A stretch of 27,982 bases of DNA from an uncultured Lachnospiraceae bacterium (GTDB lineage: Bacteria > Bacillota > Clostridia > Lachnospirales > Lachnospiraceae): assembly GCA_946631935.1 (NCBI GenBank), contig CAMPAP010000044.1, positions 1 to 27,982 of the forward strand, read 5' to 3'. The notes beneath the pieces are model-generated. The model was given only the letters and a program-made list of their open reading frames with translations, ran no database searches and was not told the DNA's origin. Each line of letters begins with the position of its first letter. Positions within the stretch are counted from its first letter, which is position 1. Below are positions 8,688 through 18,100 of the stretch, one piece after another. Made by a program: the position numbers and the translations under genes.

Positions 8688-9250
8688 TACTGATCATCTC
8701 CTTCATCAAAGACGGAATCATAGATCTTCTCATCAATGAGACAATCCACAAAATCCGGATCAATATTGATGAACTTACCTGTTATGATCTTTTTAAGAGA
8801 CTCTGTCCTCTTAAAATACAGGGTTTCCGGAGTATCGGCGGAACTTATTTCACATAAAGCATCAATATCATCTTTTTTCAGTTCATTCAGAACAAAATCA
8901 AGTACTCTTTTTTCAAGAGTGTGGTCGGATTTTGCTTTTTTCTCAAATATCCCGGCACTTCTTAAGGAACTTATGCCCATTACAAGAAACAGTGTAAAAA
9001 GGGCAAAAAGCACTCCGTAAGATAGAAACGGATTACCGAAAAACTCAGGTATCACACCGAAGAGAGTAAGAAGCACAAATACGATCCCACAAACGCCGAA
9101 GAGAGTCAGAACATGTCCGGTGGACTTATAGTCACTTGCCTTCTCATTGTTCCTTACATATGGAACGGCATCTGAATTAAGTGTTCCGGAGGGACTGACC
9201 TCTTCTTCCTCAAAACCGTAGCTTACGCTAAGTTTATCTTCGTCTGACAT
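8687..9250 (-). CDS. small two-helix membrane protein of unknown function
   Basis: An unrecognised protein of 187 residues. About 43 mostly polar and acidic residues precede two hydrophobic helices (about 46-70 and 76-100, separated by IPEFFGNP), followed by a cytoplasmic-looking charged C-terminal domain ending FDEGDDQ. No zinc ligands or enzyme motifs are seen. A longer frame reaching 9424 exists but runs inside nfnB; the ATG at 9250 has AAAGGA 7 bases upstream and is chosen for that reason. That ribosome-binding site is formed by the last lysine and glycine codons of nfnB, whose stop is 4 bp away, and the 3' end overlaps rlmH by one base. The position suggests co-translation with nfnB and rlmH rather than any specific role. 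Confidence 0.75.
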   Translation of the reverse strand: MSDEDKLSVSYGFEEEEVSPSGTLNSDAVPYVRNNEKASDYKSTGHVLTLFGVCGIVFVLLTLFGVIPEFFGNPFLSYGVLFALFTLFLVMGISSLRSAGIFEKKAKSDHTLEKRVLDFVLNELKKDDIDALCEISSADTPETLYFKRTESLKKIITGKFINIDPDFVDCLIDEKIYDSVFDEGDDQ

Positions 9251-9254
9251 AGAT

Positions 9255-10643
9255 TTATCCTTTAATAAACTCGTCAATAGCCTTTGCCGCATCTTTACCG
9301 GCACCCATTGCAAGGATAACGGTAGCCGCACCGGTAACCGCATCACCGCCCGCATAAACACCGTCTCTGGTAGTCTTACCGGTATTTTCCTCGGCAATGA
9401 TACATTTTTTCTTATTGATCTCAAGTCCCTTTGTGGTCATGGAAATAAGAGGATTGGGGGATGTTCCCAGTGACATGATCACGGTATCCACATCAATGTC
9501 AAATTCGGATCCTTCAATAGCCTGAGGGCTTCTTCTTCCTGACTCATCGGGCTCTCCAAGTTCCATCTTAACGCATCTGATAGCCTTGACCCAACCCTTA
9601 TCGTCTCCGATTATCTCAACAGGGTTTGTGAGAAGGTCAAAGATGATGCCTTCTTCTTTAGCATGATGAACCTCTTCAACTCTTGCGGGAAGCTCCTCTT
9701 CGCCTCTTCTGTAAACGATATGCACTTCAGCACCAAGTCTGAGTGCGGTTCTTGCAGCGTCCATGGCAACATTTCCGCCGCCCACAACCGCAACCTTTTT
9801 ACTCTTCATAATGGGAGTAGGTGATTCCTCCCTGAAGGATTTCATGAGATTGCTTCTGGTAAGATACTCATTTGCGGAAAATACACCGTTAAGGGTTTCT
9901 CCGGGAATGTTCATGAACTTGGGAAGTCCTGCACCTGATCCGATGAAGACTGCCCTGAAACCTTCTTTTTCAAGAAGTTCATCAATCGTGACGCTTCTTC
10001 CGACAACAACATTTGTCTCTATCTTTACGCCCAGTGCCTTAACGTTTTCGATCTCTTTTGCAACAACTCTTTCCTTGGGAAGTCTGAATTCTGGAATACC
10101 GTATACAAGAACTCCTCCTGCCTGGTGAAGCGCCTCGAAAATGGTAACATCATATCCCTTCTTTGCAAGGTCTCCCGCACAGGTAAGTCCGCTGGGGCCT
10201 GAACCAATGACAGCAACCTTGATACCGTTGGGCTCATTTTCTTTCCTGGGCTTAAGTCCGTGCTCCATTGCATAATCGGCAACAAATCTTTCAAGCTTAC
10301 CGATGGATACGGCCTCACCTTTGATGCCCCTGATACATTTACCCTCACACTGGGTTTCCTGGGGACATACTCTTCCGCAGACTGCGGGAAGTGCAGAGGA
10401 CTTTGATATAATGTTATATGCTTCCTCAATATTTCCCTCTTTGATCTGCTGGATAAATCCCGGTATATCAATGGATACGGGACATCCTTTCATGCATTGT
10501 GCATTTTTGCAGTTAAGACATCTTGAGGCTTCAGCCTGTGCCTCTTCAAGTGTATATCCGTAACATACCTCGTCAAAATTCTTCGCTCTTACTAAGGGCT
10601 CCTGCTCTCTGACAGGTACTTTTTTCATTACATCTACTTCCAT
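9255..10643 (-). CDS. nfnB: NfnB / GltA-type NADPH oxidoreductase subunit (FAD, two 4Fe-4S)
   Basis: A 462-residue flavoprotein. The N-terminal domain holds eight cysteines in two clusters: C42, C45, C50, C54 and C89, C93, C99, C103. Two dinucleotide folds follow: AVIGSGPSGLTCAGDLA (about 144-160) for FAD and KVAVVGGGNVAMDAARTAL for NADPH. Such proteins are annotated as glutamate synthase small chain (GltA), but the adjacent gene is an NfnA-type subunit and no glutamate synthase large subunit is present. The pair is therefore better read as NfnAB, the electron-bifurcating NADH-dependent reduced ferredoxin:NADP+ oxidoreductase of clostridia. The start at 10643 is fixed by AAGGAGA with 7-base spacing. 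A sulfide dehydrogenase-like (SudAB) role cannot be excluded from sequence alone. Confidence 0.88.
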   Translation of the reverse strand: MEVDVMKKVPVREQEPLVRAKNFDEVCYGYTLEEAQAEASRCLNCKNAQCMKGCPVSIDIPGFIQQIKEGNIEEAYNIISKSSALPAVCGRVCPQETQCEGKCIRGIKGEAVSIGKLERFVADYAMEHGLKPRKENEPNGIKVAVIGSGPSGLTCAGDLAKKGYDVTIFEALHQAGGVLVYGIPEFRLPKERVVAKEIENVKALGVKIETNVVVGRSVTIDELLEKEGFRAVFIGSGAGLPKFMNIPGETLNGVFSANEYLTRSNLMKSFREESPTPIMKSKKVAVVGGGNVAMDAARTALRLGAEVHIVYRRGEEELPARVEEVHHAKEEGIIFDLLTNPVEIIGDDKGWVKAIRCVKMELGEPDESGRRSPQAIEGSEFDIDVDTVIMSLGTSPNPLISMTTKGLEINKKKCIIAEENTGKTTRDGVYAGGDAVTGAATVILAMGAGKDAAKAIDEFIKG

Positions 10644-10669
10644 TTGTTTATCTCCTTATATGTCCGTTA

Positions 10670-11545
10670 TCAGCAGTTTCCGCATCCGCCATGATGAGTT
10701 GCGCCTTCTTCGAGTTCAAGCATCTTTCTGCCTTCCTCGGTCTTGTACATGGTCTGGCGTCTCATGGCCTCATCGAAATCAACAAGCCATCCGTCGAACT
10801 CAGGGCCGTCAATACATGCAAACTTGATCTCATCGCCTACATGAACCCTGCAGGCTCCGCACATTCCGGTTCCGTCTACCATAATGGGATTCATTGATAC
10901 TATGGTGGGGATGCCGAGCTTTTTGGTGAGCTGTACTGCGAATTTCATCATTATGAGGGGACCTATTGCGATACATTTATCATAAGTCTTTCCTTCATCA
11001 ATAAGAGACTGAAGACATACGCAAACATTTCCGTTTCGTCCGTAAGAACCGTCATCGGTGGTAACATAGACATTCTCTGCAACGTTTTTAAAATCATCCT
11101 CAAGGATAACAAGATCCTTATTTCTTGCACCGATGATAACATCAGCCTTAATGCCCTTTTCCTTAAGCCATTTAACCTGGGGATAAACGGGAGCTGTTCC
11201 GACTCCTCCGGCAATGAATACCAGATTAAGTTTTTTAAGCTCTTCAATATCCATCTCACAAAGTTCGGAAGGCATTCCCAAGGGGCCTACGATATCCGTA
11301 AAAGAATCCCCCTCCTTAAGTTCTGCCATGACTTTTGTGGAAGCTCCGACGATCTGGAAAACAAGGACGATGGTACCTTTTTCCCTGTCGTAATCGCAGA
11401 TGGTAAGAGGTATTCTCTCTCCGTCTTCAGAGCATCTTACAATGACAAACTGTCCGGGCAGACATCTGTCAGATACTCTTTTTGCTTCGACTTCCATTTT
11501 GATGATGATGTCGGTAAGGTTGGTTCTGCTTAAGATTTTATACAT
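10670..11545 (-). CDS. nfnA: NfnA-type FAD / 2Fe-2S subunit
   Basis: A 291-residue protein of the dihydroorotate dehydrogenase electron-transfer (PyrK-like) fold. RIPLTI at 44-49 is the FAD-binding block, and IAGGVGTAPVYPQ from 111 binds the NAD nicotinamide. The 2Fe-2S site is DGTGMCGAC followed by FAC, giving D224, C229, C232 and C244; an aspartate ligand is typical of NfnA. The C-terminus HHGGCGNC is cysteine-rich, and I cannot assign its function. It lies 26 bp before nfnB, and the two together would balance NADH, NADPH and ferredoxin pools in the cytoplasm. The ribosome-binding site AAGGG lies 7 bases before the ATG. Confidence 0.88.
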   Translation of the reverse strand: MYKILSRTNLTDIIIKMEVEAKRVSDRCLPGQFVIVRCSEDGERIPLTICDYDREKGTIVLVFQIVGASTKVMAELKEGDSFTDIVGPLGMPSELCEMDIEELKKLNLVFIAGGVGTAPVYPQVKWLKEKGIKADVIIGARNKDLVILEDDFKNVAENVYVTTDDGSYGRNGNVCVCLQSLIDEGKTYDKCIAIGPLIMMKFAVQLTKKLGIPTIVSMNPIMVDGTGMCGACRVHVGDEIKFACIDGPEFDGWLVDFDEAMRRQTMYKTEEGRKMLELEEGATHHGGCGNC

Positions 11546-11593
11546 ATTCTTTCCCTTTCAATTAATATTTGATACGTATTTTTACGTTTATCT

Positions 11594-12532
11594 TTAGGTT
11601 CCTATCTCCTGATAGACATCTTCGCTCTCAATAACATAATGACCTTCTGTAACCGTGCTCCAGACTCCGTAACTATTTATGGAACGAACCTTTATATCAT
11701 ATTCTCCTTTTTTAAGAAGCAGGGGAACATCATATTCATATGAATCCTCATCGGGATCTTTTCCGTCAAGGGTGTAGTATATATGCGCCTTACCCGGGAC
11801 AGTTATCTTAAGGAGCTGGTCGGTACCGTAATAACCGGGATCAAGTCCGAGTTCAGGGACCATCATGCAATAATCCACATATTTATCCCTGATCTCGACA
11901 TTATTACATGTAAGAAGTATGTCCGCCATGGACACGTAATCACCGCTTTCAAGATATATGCCAAGAAGCAGGTCATATGCCGTGGCATTCTGCTCCGATG
12001 TTGCAAAAGGCAGGGAAGTCAGTTTGATGAGAAGGTTTTCATATTTGATCTCATCGCCCACATCATCATATAAAACAGCCAGATATAAAAGAGCATCCAC
12101 ATCTTCACTGTTTTCGGGATCAATGCCTTCAAGAAGCGCTATCGCCCTTCCTCTGTCACCTCCTGATGCGGCTTTTTTGGCAGACTCCAGTATGTATTCC
12201 GTGCCCATGAACTTATTGACATGATAAAGAGACACGCAAACCAGGAGCATTATAAAAAACGCACACAGGGTAAACCGGATCCACTTAGTATTTGTTTTTA
12301 TCTGAACATGCTCTTCGGTAATCCTTACAGGCCTGATGTCATTTGCACCCTCGGGAGACCTTCCGAAATCCGCATCATCATCGTCAAAATCATTAACAAG
12401 ATTTTTGACTGTCTCTTCTGCCTTCTTTTCGGCAAATTCAGTAAAGTCCGGTACAATATGAACGTCCTTACCGCATTTTTCGCAGTAAAGAGAGCCTTCA
12501 GGTACTTCAGCTCCGCAATTTTCACATTTCAT
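11594..12532 (-). CDS. zinc-ribbon, single-TM protein with helical repeats and CHB_HEX_C-like end
   Basis: A 312-residue composite protein. Residues 1-20 form a zinc ribbon (C3, C6, C17, C20), and an acidic linker follows. One membrane helix lies at about 83-104 (FTLCAFFIMLLVCVSLYHV), and then a helical region with TPR-like features runs from about 110 to 215. The last 90 residues, containing KAHIYYTLDGKDPDED, resemble the chitobiase/hexosaminidase C-terminal-type beta domain often appended to surface proteins. The likely topology is zinc ribbon inside and repeats outside, but the sequence does not prove orientation. I do not know a function. It sits between folD and nfnA with 32- and 48-bp gaps. 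A clear strong ribosome-binding site is absent (AGGAAAG is about 13-15 bases away), which may mean low expression. Confidence 0.7.
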   Translation of the reverse strand: MKCENCGAEVPEGSLYCEKCGKDVHIVPDFTEFAEKKAEETVKNLVNDFDDDDADFGRSPEGANDIRPVRITEEHVQIKTNTKWIRFTLCAFFIMLLVCVSLYHVNKFMGTEYILESAKKAASGGDRGRAIALLEGIDPENSEDVDALLYLAVLYDDVGDEIKYENLLIKLTSLPFATSEQNATAYDLLLGIYLESGDYVSMADILLTCNNVEIRDKYVDYCMMVPELGLDPGYYGTDQLLKITVPGKAHIYYTLDGKDPDEDSYEYDVPLLLKKGEYDIKVRSINSYGVWSTVTEGHYVIESEDVYQEIGT

Positions 12533-12564
12533 AGATCTGACAGCTTTCCTGTTGTCATCATAAA

Positions 12565-13410
12565 TCAGGCATCAATACTTACCGATTCCAAACAATTATG
12601 CATAAGCATGGCTATGGTCATAGGTCCGACACCTCCGGGAACAGGAGTTATGTAAGATGCGACCTTCTCTGCTTTTTCGTAATCAACATCGCCGCAGAGT
12701 TTGCCGTTTTCCTGTCTGTGGATACCTACATCAATGACTACAGCACCTTCTTTTATATATGAATCATCAATGAATTTGGGTTTGCCTATTGCAACAACCA
12801 GTATATCCGCTCTTTTTGAAACTTCCTTTAGATCACGCGTCCTTGAGTGGCATACGGTAACAGTTCCGTTTTCTTTTAAAAGAAGCATTGCCATGGGTTT
12901 CCCGACTATATTGCTTCTGCCTATGACAACACATTCCTTACCGGATATCTCAATATCCGATCTTTTAAGAAGCTCAATGACTCCCGCAGGAGTGCAGCTT
13001 ACAAATCCTTTTTTACCGATGGAAAGCCTGCCCACATTAACAGGGTGGAATCCGTCAACATCCTTTAAAGGGCTTATGGCATCAAGTACGCGGTCTTCGT
13101 TTATCCCTGAGGGAAGAGGAAGCTGGACTAGTATTCCGTTTACGTCTTTTCTGGTATTCAGTTCATCAATAAGCTCTAAAAGCTTTTCTTCCGAAGTATC
13201 CTCGGGAAGTTCATATGAAAGAGAACGTATGCCGCAGTACTCACATGCCTTCTTCTTGTTGCCAACATAAACAGCGGATGCAGGATCATTTCCAACAAGG
13301 ATGACTGCAAGAGTAACCTCAGTTCCCGCTTTTTTAAGTTCTTCGCATTTAGATCTTACTTCGTCCTTAACACTTAAAGATATTGCTTTTCCGTCTATTA
13401 TCTTTGCCAT
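12565..13410 (-). CDS. folD: FolD, methylenetetrahydrofolate dehydrogenase / cyclohydrolase
   Basis: A 281-residue bifunctional enzyme interconverting 5,10-methylene-, methenyl- and 10-formyl-tetrahydrofolate with NAD(P). The active-site YVGNK gives Y48 and K52. Further hallmarks are VQLPLP, DGFHPVNVGRL, the cofactor loop GRSNIVGKPMAMLLL, and the C-terminal PVPGGVGPMTIAMLMHN. Length is normal. It follows fhs by 29 bp, with GGGGA before the ATG. Together they connect formate to the folate one-carbon pool used for purines, thymidylate and formyl-methionine. I do not see a serine hydroxymethyltransferase or methylene-THF reductase nearby, so an acetogenic pathway is not implied. Confidence 0.97.
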   Translation of the reverse strand: MAKIIDGKAISLSVKDEVRSKCEELKKAGTEVTLAVILVGNDPASAVYVGNKKKACEYCGIRSLSYELPEDTSEEKLLELIDELNTRKDVNGILVQLPLPSGINEDRVLDAISPLKDVDGFHPVNVGRLSIGKKGFVSCTPAGVIELLKRSDIEISGKECVVIGRSNIVGKPMAMLLLKENGTVTVCHSRTRDLKEVSKRADILVVAIGKPKFIDDSYIKEGAVVIDVGIHRQENGKLCGDVDYEKAEKVASYITPVPGGVGPMTIAMLMHNCLESVSIDA

Positions 13411-13439
13411 AATATTCCCCGTTTAGATCAAACTATCAA

Positions 13440-15110
13440 TTAAAACAGACCGGTTATCTTTCCTTCATCATCAACATCGATCCTGTATGCGGCAGGTGAC
13501 TTGGAAAGCCCGGGCATGGTCATGATGCTGCCTGTAAGAACGACGACAAATCCGGCGCCTGCACTTACATACACTTCCCTTACATGAAGCTTAAAATCCG
13601 AAGGTCTTCCGAGAAGTGAAGGATCGTCTGAAAGAGAATACTGGGTCTTTGCGATACAGATGGGAAGTTTTCCGAATCCCATTTCTTCGATCTTTGCGAT
13701 CTGTTTTGCCGCATCAGAAGAAAGGTCAATTCCTGATGCGCCATATATCTTTGAAGCAACGGCTTCGATCTTTTCTTTGATGGAAAGATCGTCAGAATAA
13801 GCAGTCTTAAAATCAGCTTTTCCGCTCTCAGCTGCGGCGATAACAGCCTCAGCAAGGTCTTTTCCGCCTTCTCCTCCTTTTTCCCAAACCTTTGCAACTT
13901 TCATGGTGCAGTTCTTTTCCTTACAATACTGCTCCACAAAAGCAACTTCGGCCTCGGTATCCGAAATGAAATTATTAAGTGCAACGACCACGGGAACTCC
14001 GTAGGACTGAATGTTTTCTATATGCTTTCCGAGGTTTTCTATACCCGCTTTAAGCGCATCGAGATTCTCGTTTCCAAGTTCGTTTTTGGGAACTCCTCCG
14101 TTGTATTTAAGAGCCCTTACAGTTGCAACCAAAACGACAGCATCCGGGCGAAGTCCTGACTGTCTGCACTTGATATCAAAGAATTTCTCAGCACCAAGGT
14201 CTGCTCCAAATCCTGCTTCAGTGATACAGTAATCAGCAAGTTTAAGAGCTGTCCTTGTAGCAATGACCGAATTACAGCCGTGTGCGATATTTGCAAAAGG
14301 TCCGCCGTGAACTATTGCGGGAGTATGTTCAAGTGTCTGGATGAGATTGGGCCTGATGGCATCCTTTAAAAGAGCACACATGGAACCGACGGCACCAATA
14401 TCTCCTGCCGTGACGGGAGCTCCGTCAAGATCATATGCAACTATGATCCTTGAAAGCCTTGCCTTAAGATCCTTAAGATCCTCCGAAAGACAAAGAACTG
14501 CCATGATCTCACTTGCAACGGTTATGACAAAATGATCTTCCCTGACAAAACCGTCGCTCTTTTTTCCAAGACCGACAACAATGTTTCTGAGAGCCCTGTC
14601 GTTCATGTCAAGGCATCTTTTCCAGACGATATTTCTTGTATCTATCCTCTTTTCGTTGCCCTGCTGGATATGATTGTCAAGGAGCGCTGCAAGAAGGTTA
14701 TTTGCGGATGTTATTGCATGGAAGTCACCAGTAAAGTGAAGATTAAGATCCTCCATGGGAACAACCTGCGCCATACCGCCTCCCGCTGCTCCGCCTTTGA
14801 TACCAAAGCAGGGACCAAGAGATGGCTCTCTTAATGCGATAACCGCTTTTTTACCCAGTTTGTCAAAAGCCTGTCCAAGACCCACTGTAACAGTGGTCTT
14901 ACCCTCACCTGCAGGAGTGGGATTTATGGCCGTAACAAGGATCAGTTTTCCGTCAGGTCCATCCTTAAGTCTTTTCAGACAATCGGTTGAAAGTTTTGCC
15001 TTATATTTTCCGTAAAGATCAAGGTCATCCCCGCTAATACCGAGTTTTGAAGCCACTTCGGTAATGGGCAGCATTTTACATTCCTGTGCGATTTCAATAT
15101 CTGTTTTCAT
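13440..15110 (-). CDS. fhs: formate-tetrahydrofolate ligase
   Basis: A 556-residue enzyme, exactly the family size, that joins formate to tetrahydrofolate with ATP. The P-loop region INPTPAGEGKTTVTVGLGQ lies at about 63-81, and EPSLGPCFGIKGGAAGGG follows at about 94-111. The N-terminus (IAQECKMLPITEVASKLGI) and the C-terminus (GSIMTMPGLSKSPAAYRID) also match. The ATG has a strong AGAGGA site 7-8 bases upstream. It lies between ftsK and folD, and gene spacing points to one transcript with folD. Nothing unusual is seen in the catalytic region. Confidence 0.97.
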   Translation of the reverse strand: MKTDIEIAQECKMLPITEVASKLGISGDDLDLYGKYKAKLSTDCLKRLKDGPDGKLILVTAINPTPAGEGKTTVTVGLGQAFDKLGKKAVIALREPSLGPCFGIKGGAAGGGMAQVVPMEDLNLHFTGDFHAITSANNLLAALLDNHIQQGNEKRIDTRNIVWKRCLDMNDRALRNIVVGLGKKSDGFVREDHFVITVASEIMAVLCLSEDLKDLKARLSRIIVAYDLDGAPVTAGDIGAVGSMCALLKDAIRPNLIQTLEHTPAIVHGGPFANIAHGCNSVIATRTALKLADYCITEAGFGADLGAEKFFDIKCRQSGLRPDAVVLVATVRALKYNGGVPKNELGNENLDALKAGIENLGKHIENIQSYGVPVVVALNNFISDTEAEVAFVEQYCKEKNCTMKVAKVWEKGGEGGKDLAEAVIAAAESGKADFKTAYSDDLSIKEKIEAVASKIYGASGIDLSSDAAKQIAKIEEMGFGKLPICIAKTQYSLSDDPSLLGRPSDFKLHVREVYVSAGAGFVVVLTGSIMTMPGLSKSPAAYRIDVDDEGKITGLF

Positions 15111-15141
15111 AATACTTTTCCTCTGGTTTATTTATAAACGA

Positions 15142-18100
15142 TCATTCTCCGCTTGATGTTTTTTGGGCAATATATGCTGTAAACATATCCTCTGTCATAA
15201 GGATATCCCTGGGTTTTGTTCCCTGTTCCTGACCGACAACACCGTTATCTGCAAGTTCATCCATTATCCTTGCGGCACGGTTGAACCCGATCTTGAGCAC
15301 TCTCTGAAGGTATCCTATTGAAGCCTTGCCGCTTCTGATTATATAAAGACCCGCTTCTTCAAAAAGATCATCACCGAAGACACCTCCCGAAGATGATGAA
15401 GAAGACGAAGATGAAGAGGATGAAGGAGTTACATCAATGCCTGCTTCGATATCCTTTATGGTCTTCTTCAGATTATCTATTCCGTCAACATTTTCAAGAG
15501 GATTATGGAATCTTTCATCCGAAGATACTTTATCTCTCAGATAAGCGGTGACCCTGCCCACTTCTTCATCGGAAACAAACGCACCCTGAAGTCTGTCGGG
15601 TTTCATCTTACCCTGGGGATAGAAAAGCATATCTCCTTTACCGAGAAGTTTTTCGGCACCCACCTGATCGAGGATGGTTCTTGAATCGACTCCGCTGGAC
15701 ACTGCAAAAGCAAGACGGCTTGGCATGTTTGCCTTGATGAGTCCTGTGATGACATCTACGGAAGGCCTCTGGGTAGCAACAACAAGATGCATTCCTGCGG
15801 CTCTTGCAAGCTGGGCAAGGCGGCATATGGATTCCTCAACCTCCTTGGCTGCAACCATCATAAGGTCCGCAAGCTCATCAATGATAATGACAATCGCGGG
15901 AAGCTTGTGAAGTTCAGGGTGAAGTGACTCGCTTTCTTCATGCACATCCACAGGTTCAGGATCTCTTCTTCCTCCGTTGACATCCGCTACATACTGGTTA
16001 AAACCGTCAATATCCCTGACACCGCGGTCAGCAAACAGCCGGTATCTTCTTTCCATTTCAAGAACGGCCCATTTAAGCATCTCTGCTGCGGCTTTGGGCT
16101 TGGTGATAACATTAAAAGGAAGGTGAGGTATGCCGTTATATACCTTAAGTTCAACAACCTTGGGGTCCACAAGTATAAGCTGCACATCCTCAGGTGAAGA
16201 CTTATACAGGAGACTCAGTACAAGCGTATTAACACAGACCGATTTTCCGGAACCGGTTGTTCCCGCTATAAGGATATGTGGGAACTTTCTTATATTTGAT
16301 ACAACAGTTCTTCCCTCGATATCTTTTCCAACTGCAAAGGAAAGAGTTGCATCGGATTTTTTAAACTCCTGACTGGAAAGCAGATCTCCCAAAAACACGG
16401 GAACGGCCGAGGAATTGGGAACCTCTATGCCTATGGCACTCTTTCCGGGAATGGGAGCTTCTATCCTTATATCCGTAGCAGCCAAAGCCATTTTGATCTC
16501 ATCGGACAGATTGACGATCCTTGAGAGCTTGGTTCCGCTGCTTACGGTTAATTCATATCTGGTAACTGTAGGACCCTGGCTGTAAGGTCCCATTTGGGCA
16601 TCTATACCGAAGGATGCAAGGGTCTCAACAAGTTTGGACTGAACCGAACTGATCTCTTTGTCGGCACTTTTTGAAGATACCTGTCCTTTTTTCAAAAGTT
16701 CAAGGGATGGCGGAACATATTTAAACCTTCCTCCGCTCTTTCTTGCTGCAGGTGATGATTTTGCAGGAACCGTTTCAGGCGCTGAAGATTTTTGTACAGT
16801 TTCATTTTTATGTTCATCTATTGAAGTAGCAGCTGCCTTAATATCTTCGCCACTGTCATCAGGAAGATCATCTTCTCCGTTATCCTTCGTAGATACGATC
16901 CTGTGATCGGATCTTACAGGGATGACACTTTTGGGGATCTCAAAGACGGGGCCCGGATAGGCGGAAGTCTCTTCTTCCGTTCTCCTCATGCCTCCCGGTC
17001 TTTTGGCAGGATCTGCCCAGGTTCCTCTTAAAGACTCTTCATATTGATCTTCATCAGAAGCTTCATATGAAGTATCACCTGCAGACATATCTGCAGGATC
17101 ATCGTCACAGCACACTTCTTCATTTTCATCCTCAAAATAACTCATCTCATGCATTTCGCCGGTATGAGTTTTCTCAAAAGGATTCTTTTCACGAGGTGCT
17201 TTTCTTACATCAAGTATTCCTTCGGCATCCTCAGTCTCTTCGCGGACTTTTTTCGCTTCTTCTCTTCTTATCCTGTCTTCCTGTTTTTTCCTGTTATGGC
17301 CCTTAACGAAATTAGCTATAACTCCGTTAACAGGTTCTTTTCCGGCAGATGAAGCTCTTCTTTCTCCCTGCATCTTCTCGGTTACAGTGGGAACAAGGCT
17401 ATCCGATCCTTCATCCTCATATGCGGCCCCGGGATCATCTGTTTCGTCATATTCCGTTTCAGCACCTTCATCATAGGGAAGAAGCAAAGGATCATCTGTA
17501 TCGTCCGAATCACTGATCTGCCTTCTTCTCTCAGCTCTCTCCATTCCGTTTCTGACAAATTCTCCGGATCTGTCGGAGATACGGAAGAACAGGTTTTTAA
17601 AAAACATGGTAAAAAACTGTCTGTTTATGGCAAAAAGAGAAAGGATCAGAACAAGCAGACAGATCACCACTTCGCCAACGGTACCGATCCCCGTATTCAA
17701 AGCATAAGAAAGGCTGCCGGATACAACACCGCCTCCGCACTTTCCTTCTGAACAGATCTTATAAATATCCCCGACATTGTATTTGTCTAACTTAAATGTA
17801 GCTCCGCCTATCATATCGGACAGCATTCCGATAACAAGATAAAGAAGAATGCAACCTGTAAATCTGATGGGAAGGATATCATCATCCTCGGATGCATATA
17901 TATACCAGATGATCAAAAAAGAAATAAACGCAGGCGTAACATATGCGGGAAATCCGAAAGCTCCGAATAAAAATCCCGAAATAGCAGCGCCGATGCTTCC
18001 GCACATTCCCATACAGCAAAGGGTAAGGAAAAGAGCTATTCCAACGGTAATAACTATGCGGAGTATTGCAACATATGCATCTTCTTCATAATAGGCCGTA

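Noticed and set aside
9251..9424. N-terminal extension of the two-TM protein into nfnB.
   Set aside because: The extension is basic and arginine-rich as expected from out-of-frame coding sequence, and the ATG at 9250 has a good ribosome-binding site.
12701..13270. A 189-codon plus-strand frame opposite folD.
   Set aside because: It is antisense to conserved FolD motifs and its serine- and leucine-rich composition is typical of a shadow frame.
15377..15424. The 12-serine tract of FtsK as a slippage-prone contingency locus.
   Set aside because: The serines use mixed codons (TCA, TCC, TCT, TCG), so there is no pure repeat to slip; it is better seen as a flexible hinge.
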